Origin: Betaproteobacteria bacterium
GTDB taxonomy: Bacteria > Pseudomonadota > Gammaproteobacteria > Burkholderiales > WYBJ01
Direction: 5' to 3'
DNA: 64,000 nucleotides
Assembly (NCBI GenBank): GCA_009377585.1
Contig: WHTS01000006.1
Coordinates: forward strand, 48,413 to 112,412
A model generated the notes under the pieces. That model saw nothing but the letters and a program-made list of their open reading frames with translations, made no database searches and was not told the DNA's origin. Made by a program: the position numbers and the translations under genes. Of this stretch, positions 58,720-64,000 are shown one piece after another. Numbering within the stretch: position 1 is the stretch's first letter; each line of letters starts with the position of its first letter.

Positions 58720-60615
58720 ATGGGCAGCAATGTCTTCAACATCGGCCTGACCGGGCTCAACGCGGCGCAGGCGCACCTGGCGACCGCGGGGCACAACATC
58801 GCCAATGCGGCGACGCCCGGCTTCCATCGCCAGCGGGTCGAGCTGCAGAACGGTTTACCGCAAGCCAGCGGCGACGGCTTCTTCGGCACCGGGGTCGACG
58901 TCGCGACCGTCAGCCGCATCTACAGCGAGTTTCTCGACAACCAGGTCTCGGGCGCGCTCGGGCGCCAGGCGTACCTGAACACGTATCGCGACGAGATCGC
59001 ACAGATCGACAACCTGCTCGCGGACGCGAATTCGGGCCTGACGCCCGCGCTGAGCGAGTTCTTCAACACCGTGCACGAGGTCGGCTCGGATCCGGAGTCG
59101 GCGGCAACCCGGCAGGCGATGCTGTCGGGGGCGGGCACGCTCGTGAGCCGGTTTCGCTCGATCGAAGCGCGCGTCTCGCAGATGTACGAAGCGGCCAACG
59201 GGCAGATCGCCGACCTGGTCACCTCGATCAACGGCCTGGCGACCGAGATTGCGCGCCTCAATCAGAGCGTGATCGTGGCCGAAGGCGCGGCCGGTGGGCA
59301 TGCCGCCAACGACCTGCGCGACCAGCGCGATGCGGTGATCGCGGAATTGAACAAGCTGACCGGCGTCACCACCGTGGCGCAGAGCGACGGCTCGCTCAAC
59401 GTCATGATCGGCACCGGTCAGAGCCTCGTCGTCGGCAACCAGGCCTTAGCGCTCGCGACCTCGGTGTCGCGCGAGGATCCCAAGCGCCTGGAGATCGGCT
59501 ACACCAGCGCCAGCGGCACCGCCATCATCACGTCGAGCCTCACCGGCGGTCAGCTCGGTGCGGTGCTCGCGTTCCAGCGCGATGCGGCTGCGCCCACGCT
59601 CAACAACCTGGGCCGCATCGCCACCGCGCTGGCATTCGACTTCAATCAGCAGCACCGCCTCGGCCAGGACTTGAACGGCGCCGCGGGCACCGATTTCTTC
59701 ACCTTGCCTACACCCGGCGTGATCGGGCGAACCGGGAATTCCGGATCGGCCGTGCTCGACGCGACGGTCGTGGATGCCTCGGCGCTCACCACCAGCGACT
59801 ACCGCATCGCGTACAACGCCGGCAACTACAGCGTCACGCGCTTGTCGGATTCGAGCGTGACCGTTTACGCCTCCTTGCCCCAGACCATCGACGGCGTACG
59901 AGTCAGCCTCGGCTCCGGAACGCCGGGCAACGGCGACAGCTTTTTACTGCAGCCCACCCGCACCGGCGCGCGCGACCTCGCGGTGCGCCTGGTCGACGGT
60001 TCGCAGATCGCCGCCGCCGCACCGATACGCGGCGCCGCCGGCACCGGCAATACGAGCGGTGCGGCAATCACGGCAGGCGTGGTGAACGGCCCGCCGCCCA
60101 CGAACGCCAATCTGCTGCAACCGGTGACGATCACGTTCACCGGCTCCGGCAGCTACGACGTGAGCGGCGTCGGCACCGGCAATCCCACCGGGCTTGCTTA
60201 TGTCTCGGGCGGCGACATCAGCTACAACGGCTGGACCGTGTCGATCGCGGGCGCCCCGCGGGCGGGGGATACGTTCACCATCACGCCGAATTCCGGCGGG
60301 GTCTCGGACAACCGCAACGCGACCCTGCTCGCCGGGTTGCAGAGTGCAAAGACGATCGGCGGTGGCGCCGCGACCTACCAAGGCGCCTACAGCCAGTCGG
60401 TCGCCAGCGTCGGCTCGAAGACGCGCGAAGTTCAGGTTGCGGCGGCGGCCCAGGAGGCGCTGGTCACACAGACGACGACCGCGCAGCAAAGCCTTTCGGG
60501 CGTCAATCTCGATGAAGAGGCGGCCAATCTGATCCGCTATCAGCAGATGTACCAGGCCTGCGGCAAGATGATCGAGATCGTCTCGAAGCTGTTCGATACC
60601 CTGCTCGCAATCTAG
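58720..60615 (+). CDS. flgK: Flagellar hook-filament junction protein FlgK (HAP1)
   Basis: 631 residues. Start MGSNVFNIGLTGLNAAQAHLATAGHNIANAATPGFHRQRVELQ, with the usual YLNTYRDEIAQIDNLLADANSGLTPALSEFFNTVHEVGSDPES region. The end is SGVNLDEEAANLIRYQQMYQACGKMIEIVSKLFDTLLAI. It is exported with FlgN and forms the first junction ring on the hook. Own sigma-28 promoter upstream. flgL follows 19 nt downstream. Confidence 0.96.
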   Translation: MGSNVFNIGLTGLNAAQAHLATAGHNIANAATPGFHRQRVELQNGLPQASGDGFFGTGVDVATVSRIYSEFLDNQVSGALGRQAYLNTYRDEIAQIDNLLADANSGLTPALSEFFNTVHEVGSDPESAATRQAMLSGAGTLVSRFRSIEARVSQMYEAANGQIADLVTSINGLATEIARLNQSVIVAEGAAGGHAANDLRDQRDAVIAELNKLTGVTTVAQSDGSLNVMIGTGQSLVVGNQALALATSVSREDPKRLEIGYTSASGTAIITSSLTGGQLGAVLAFQRDAAAPTLNNLGRIATALAFDFNQQHRLGQDLNGAAGTDFFTLPTPGVIGRTGNSGSAVLDATVVDASALTTSDYRIAYNAGNYSVTRLSDSSVTVYASLPQTIDGVRVSLGSGTPGNGDSFLLQPTRTGARDLAVRLVDGSQIAAAAPIRGAAGTGNTSGAAITAGVVNGPPPTNANLLQPVTITFTGSGSYDVSGVGTGNPTGLAYVSGGDISYNGWTVSIAGAPRAGDTFTITPNSGGVSDNRNATLLAGLQSAKTIGGGAATYQGAYSQSVASVGSKTREVQVAAAAQEALVTQTTTAQQSLSGVNLDEEAANLIRYQQMYQACGKMIEIVSKLFDTLLAI

Positions 60616-60634
60616 ACGATTCAGGCGGTTCGCC

Positions 60635-61846
60635 ATGCGCATCAGCTCCAGCATCCTGTTCGAGAACGGCGTCAACAACATGCTGGCGCGCCAGCATGAA
60701 GTCGCCGACACGCAGAACCACATCAGCACGGGCCGGCGCGTGCTCACGCCTTCCGACGATCCGGTCGCGGCCTCGCAGATGCTGAACATCTCCGAGGCGC
60801 AGGCCCTGAACAAGCAGTACGCGAACAACGCGCAAGCGGTCGAGGCGCGGCTCGGCTTGCAGGAGAATATGCTCTCCGCGATCACCCGCCTGCTGCAGGA
60901 CGCACGTACGCTGACCGTGCAGGCCGGCGACGGGGCGCTGACGCCGGGCGATCTGCGCAGCATTGCGGAGGAAGTGAACGGGCGCTACCAGGAGCTGATC
61001 GGGTTGGCGAACGCCACCGACGGCAGCGGCGAATACCTGTTCGCGGGCTTTCGCACCGGCACCACGCCGTTCGCGGAGACTGCGCCGGGCGTGGTTGCCT
61101 ACCTGGGCGACGAAGGCCGGCGCGAAGTGGCGGTCAGCGATTCGCGCTCGATCGCCGTCAACGATCCCGGCTCCGATATCCTGCTGCGGATCAAGAACGG
61201 CAACGGCACGTTCGTTACGGCCGCCGCGGCGGCCAACGCCGGGACCGGCGTGGTGAGCCCCGGATCGGTCGCCGACGCCGCCTCGCTCACCGGGCACAAC
61301 TATACCGTCACGTTCAGCGTGACTGCTGGTACCACGACCTACAGCGTGGTCGACAACACGACCGCCGCCACCGTGATCAACAACGCCGCGTACGTGGCCG
61401 GCGGGCCGATCGCTTTCGACGGCCTGCAGCTCGCGATCGAGGGCGACCCGGCGAGCGGCGACAGCTTCACGGTGCGCCCGAGCAGCAACGTCAGCGCGTT
61501 CGCGAGCCTCGATGTGCTGCGCAGCGCGCTGCAGGGGGCAGGCAACGGCCCGGTCGCGAACACCCAGCTCGCCAACGCGCTCAACACGGCGAACCTCAAC
61601 CTGAGCAACGCGCTCGACCGGGTGCTTGCCGTGCACGCCTCGGTCGGCACGCGGCTGCGGGAGACCGATGCCGTCACGACCGCCAACGAGGATATCGATC
61701 TCAATTACGAGGCGCGGCTGTCGCAATTGCGCGACCTGGATTACGCGCGCGCCATCAGCGATCTCACTTTCGAGCAGATGCACCTGGAGGCGGCGCAGAA
61801 GTCGTTCGTGCGCATCGCCGGGCTGTCTCTGTTCAACCTGCTGTGA
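60635..61846 (+). CDS. flgL: Flagellar hook-filament junction protein FlgL (HAP3)
   Basis: 403 residues. It begins MRISSSILFENGVNNMLARQHEVADTQNHISTGRRVLTPSDDPVAASQML, flagellin-like, and has YQELIGLANATDGSGEYLFAGFRTGT and the C-terminal DLDYARAISDLTFEQMHLEAAQKSFVRIAGLSLFNLL. It joins FlgK to the filament. The start of the next lipoprotein gene (GTG) overlaps its stop, which suggests co-translation. Confidence 0.95.
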   Translation: MRISSSILFENGVNNMLARQHEVADTQNHISTGRRVLTPSDDPVAASQMLNISEAQALNKQYANNAQAVEARLGLQENMLSAITRLLQDARTLTVQAGDGALTPGDLRSIAEEVNGRYQELIGLANATDGSGEYLFAGFRTGTTPFAETAPGVVAYLGDEGRREVAVSDSRSIAVNDPGSDILLRIKNGNGTFVTAAAAANAGTGVVSPGSVADAASLTGHNYTVTFSVTAGTTTYSVVDNTTAATVINNAAYVAGGPIAFDGLQLAIEGDPASGDSFTVRPSSNVSAFASLDVLRSALQGAGNGPVANTQLANALNTANLNLSNALDRVLAVHASVGTRLRETDAVTTANEDIDLNYEARLSQLRDLDYARAISDLTFEQMHLEAAQKSFVRIAGLSLFNLL

Positions 61847-62298
61847 GCGGGGCCGTGCTCCCGTCGCGCTGCCCTTCGCCGACGCTTCGCTGCAGCCTGG
61901 CTGCGCTGGGCGCGCTGCTCGCAAGCTGCGCGAGCACCGACGGTCCCAGCCCGGTGCTCATCCCAAACAAGGAGCTGCAAATCAGCAAGTCCCTCGCCAT
62001 TCCCGTCGAGGGCCTGGTGCTCGGGGCGATCGTCTTGCTGGTGGTCGATCCCCTCGCGCCCAACTGGCAGATCGAGCAGTACGACCTGGGCCGCAAGCGC
62101 TATGCGTTCGCGCTCAAGAAGAAGCGCTTCACCACCGGTGGCGACGGCGAAGCCGCGCAGGTGTTCCGCCGGCGTGTGGCCGAGCTTGCGCGCGAGCAAG
62201 GCTACGCGGCCTACGAAGTACTCGAGTTCACCGCCGGGATCGAATCCAACGTGCCGATTGCGCAGCGCGTCTCGCACGGAGTCGTGCAGTATCGCTAA
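61843..62298 (+). CDS. Putative lipoprotein, coupled to flgL
   Basis: 151 residues from a GTG that overlaps the flgL stop. Lipoprotein signal LGALGALLASC-like (the window reads LAALGALLASCASTDG), so a Cys near 28 should be lipidated. Then a second hydrophobic segment (IPVEGLVLGAIVLLVVDPLAP) and a mixed domain, WQIEQYDLGRKRYAFALKKKRFTTGGDGEAAQVFRRRVAELAREQGYAAYEVLEFTAGIESN. I do not recognise the family. Coupling to flgL suggests a role near the cell envelope in motile cells, but this may only reflect shared transcription. Confidence 0.7.
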   Translation: MSGAVLPSRCPSPTLRCSLAALGALLASCASTDGPSPVLIPNKELQISKSLAIPVEGLVLGAIVLLVVDPLAPNWQIEQYDLGRKRYAFALKKKRFTTGGDGEAAQVFRRRVAELAREQGYAAYEVLEFTAGIESNVPIAQRVSHGVVQYR

Positions 62299-62397
62299 GC
62301 ACGCCGCAGCGCCCTTCCCGCCAAGGGATTGGCCCACTGTTCGGCAAAAATGCGTTAGTCTCTTTGCTTTCGAGAACCCGGGCACGAGAGACACCGA

Positions 62398-62571
62398 ATG
62401 GCCAAACCGAACTACGCATTTGCGAAGCGGCAGAGAGACCTCGCCAAGAAGCAAAAGAAGGAAGAGAAACGGCTGCGGAAAACCGGAGCCAACCCGACTA
62501 CGTCTCAAGAGCCTCAGCCGGCGGCCCCTGGTGAGCCGCAGGTGAGTTCCGACAAGCAAAACGAAGGCTGA
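62398..62571 (+). CDS. Small basic coiled protein (57 aa)
   Basis: 57 residues starting MAKPNYAFAKRQRDLAKKQK, then EEKRLRKTGANPTTSQEPQPAAPGEPQ and a polar tail ending QNEG. The first 30 residues are a highly basic helix and the rest is disordered. The DNA is less GC-biased than shadow frames. I recall similar short proteins with the same start in beta-proteobacteria, but no role is known. A nucleic-acid or ribosome partner is possible from charge alone. No strong ribosome site is seen upstream (gagagacaccga). Confidence 0.6.
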   Translation: MAKPNYAFAKRQRDLAKKQKKEEKRLRKTGANPTTSQEPQPAAPGEPQVSSDKQNEG

Positions 62572-62704
62572 CCCGTCGGAGGGCGTCCCCCGCACGAGAT
62601 CCCGACGCCGGGACGCCGGGGCAACGAGGATTCTGCCCCGTCGGCTGTCAGCGCGACGCGGGATATCCGCGTAAGAAGCGAGCCTGGTCCCCAATTTCTC
62701 CGTG

Positions 62705-63879
62705 CTACGCCTTCGGCGGCCGGGCTCGGACCGCCGCTTCGTTCACCTCCACGCCCCAGCCCGGCCCGGTCGGCAACACGAACTCGCCGTTGTCGATGAC
62801 CGGCGGCGTATCGACCAGGTCGTCCCGCCACGGCACCGCGTCGACGTCGGTCTCCATGATGCGCAGATTCGGCACGGCTGCGCAGAAGTGCGCCGAGATG
62901 ACGCTCGACAGGTGCCCGTAGAAGTTGTGCGGGGCGACGTTCATCTCGTACACGTCGGCCATCGCCGCGATCTTGAGCGATTCGAGGTATCCGTTCCAGA
63001 TGACGTCGACGATGGCGACGTCCATCGCGTACGCTTCGAAGAAAGGCTTGAAGTCGCGGCGCTCGCACAAGGTCTCGCACGAAGCGATGGGACAGGGCGA
63101 ATCGCGGCGGATGAGCGCGAGCGACGCCGGGTCGTGCGTGTCGACTTCGATCCAGTTCATGCCGACCGGTGCGAGCGCTTGCGCGATGCGGCGGAAGCCT
63201 TCGGTCTTGTAGTTGAAGTTGAGGTCGATCATGATGCCCATGGAGGGGCCTGCGCCGGAGCGGAATGCGGCTGCCGTGGCGACCCGGCCTGGACGATATC
63301 CGCGTCCCAGTTGAGCTCGGGGTAGCCCTTGCTGTAGCCGAACCCCGGACGATAGGCACCGAGCGTCTTGCCGTCGCTGATCATCACGTTCGTTTTCAGC
63401 GCCCGGAATCCGCGCTGCTTCACTTCCTCGCCCAGCCGCGCCAGGTCGTCGTAGCTGCTGACGCGCGGGACCCCGAGCAGTTCCGGATAGCGGGCGCGGT
63501 AACTGCCGCAGTGCGACCAGTACACCGGGATGCGGGTGCGCACGGCGCCGCCGAAGAGGTCGTAGACCGGCACGCCCAGCGCCTTGCCCTTGATGTCGAG
63601 CAGCGCGTTCTCGATCGCCGCCACCGCCTGCCGGTTGATCCCGCCGCGCGACTGGATCGTCTGCGTGCGCAGGTGGGCATTGACGAGCTCGACCTGGCGC
63701 GGATCCTTCCCGATCACGCTCGCCGCGAGCGCCGCGATCACCTGGCTCAAGCCCGCGCTGCCGAAGCTTTCGTTGTATTCCGACCAGCCGACGATGCCTT
63801 CGTCGGTCATGACCTTGAGAAACGAGAACGTCCGCCAGCCGGCATCGCAACGCAGCGTTTCGACCTTCGTGACCTTCAT
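62705..63879 (-). pseudogene. Enolase-superfamily (mandelate racemase/muconate lactonizing type) gene with frameshift
   Basis: The N-terminal half reads from the ATG at 63879: MKVTKVETLRCDAGWRTFSFLKVMTDEGIVGWSEYNES, AAIENALLDIKGKALGVPVYDLFGG, FRALKTNVMISDG. It leaves frame near 63283. The C-terminal half continues in another frame to 62705: AAFRSGAGPSMGIMIDLNFNYKTEG with metal ligand Asp, MNWIEVDTHDPAS, SCETLCERRDFKPFFEAYAMDVAIVDVIWNG and the tail. One extra base in a CCC run (63283-63285) would explain it. Together they make a full-length dehydratase-type enzyme of about 390 residues. It could be a true pseudogene or a sequencing error. Confidence 0.72.
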
Positions 63880-64000
63880 CGGGGGCTCCGTGCGCCGGTC
63901 AAACCGGCGAGTTGTTGTGAATGAAAGTTTCATACGTTGAAGGTCTAGCCAGCCACAGCGGCTCCGAGTCATGCGTGTGTACCGGTGACGGTGCAGGCGA

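Overview
The window is GC-rich chromosomal DNA from a motile, probably soil or freshwater betaproteobacterium, most likely Burkholderiales or a close relative. Evidence is a TctC/Bug-type periplasmic receptor, the combination of FlhDC with FlhF, FlhG and FliA, the split flg and flh clusters, PxpABC and c-di-GMP proteins. No rRNA, tRNA, CRISPR array, transposase or phage gene was seen. Taxonomy is inferred from gene content only.

Layout. 0-17.4 kb is accessory metabolism and stress: a truncated TctC receptor, a small receiver protein, an Ldh2-type dehydrogenase, a universal stress protein, a DUF883 protein, a hybrid histidine kinase, a decayed DsbA-NhaA fusion gene, a D-glutamate cyclase-like gene followed by pxpB-pxpC-pxpA (5-oxoproline to glutamate), an amidase, a CBS-domain membrane protein, an ankyrin lipoprotein, a DUF72 protein and an MFS transporter. 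18-33.1 kb is the upper motility locus: two c-di-GMP proteins (HDOD-REC-GGDEF and REC-GGDEF-EAL), flhDC, motAB, a methyltransferase, an HDOD protein, flhB-flhA-flhF-flhG and fliA. 33.2-49.1 kb is a block unrelated to flagella: an SDR, a PEP-CTERM protein, an XRE-type regulator, a tightly packed eight-gene lipid-type operon and an MFS transporter. 49.2-61.8 kb resumes the flagellar locus with flgA-flgM-flgN on the minus strand and flgBCDEFGHIJKL on the plus strand. The end holds a small lipoprotein, a 57-residue basic protein and a frameshifted enolase-superfamily gene.

How it fits together. FlhDC should switch on the flh and flg operons. FliA is the sigma-28 factor and FlgM its antagonist. 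Sigma-28-like promoters with an identical 16-nt spacer lie before motA, flgM and flgK, and a weaker one (15 nt) lies before the HDOD-REC-GGDEF gene. The most unusual part is the operon at 36.1-47.7 kb. It encodes a fatty acid desaturase, a CarS-like CTP:alcohol-phosphate transferase, a rifampicin-phosphotransferase-like PEP-synthase relative, a UbiA-superfamily membrane protein, a methyltransferase, a PlsC-type acyltransferase, a fatty acyl-AMP ligase and a fused ACP / thioester reductase / APH-like kinase. Together they suggest synthesis of a modified, possibly reduced (alkyl or ether) lipid. A (GCACAGA)9 tract lies upstream of it.

A palindromic repeat family recurs four times. Two copies are read in-frame inside genes of the lipid operon, and another sits in the signal-peptide region of flgA.
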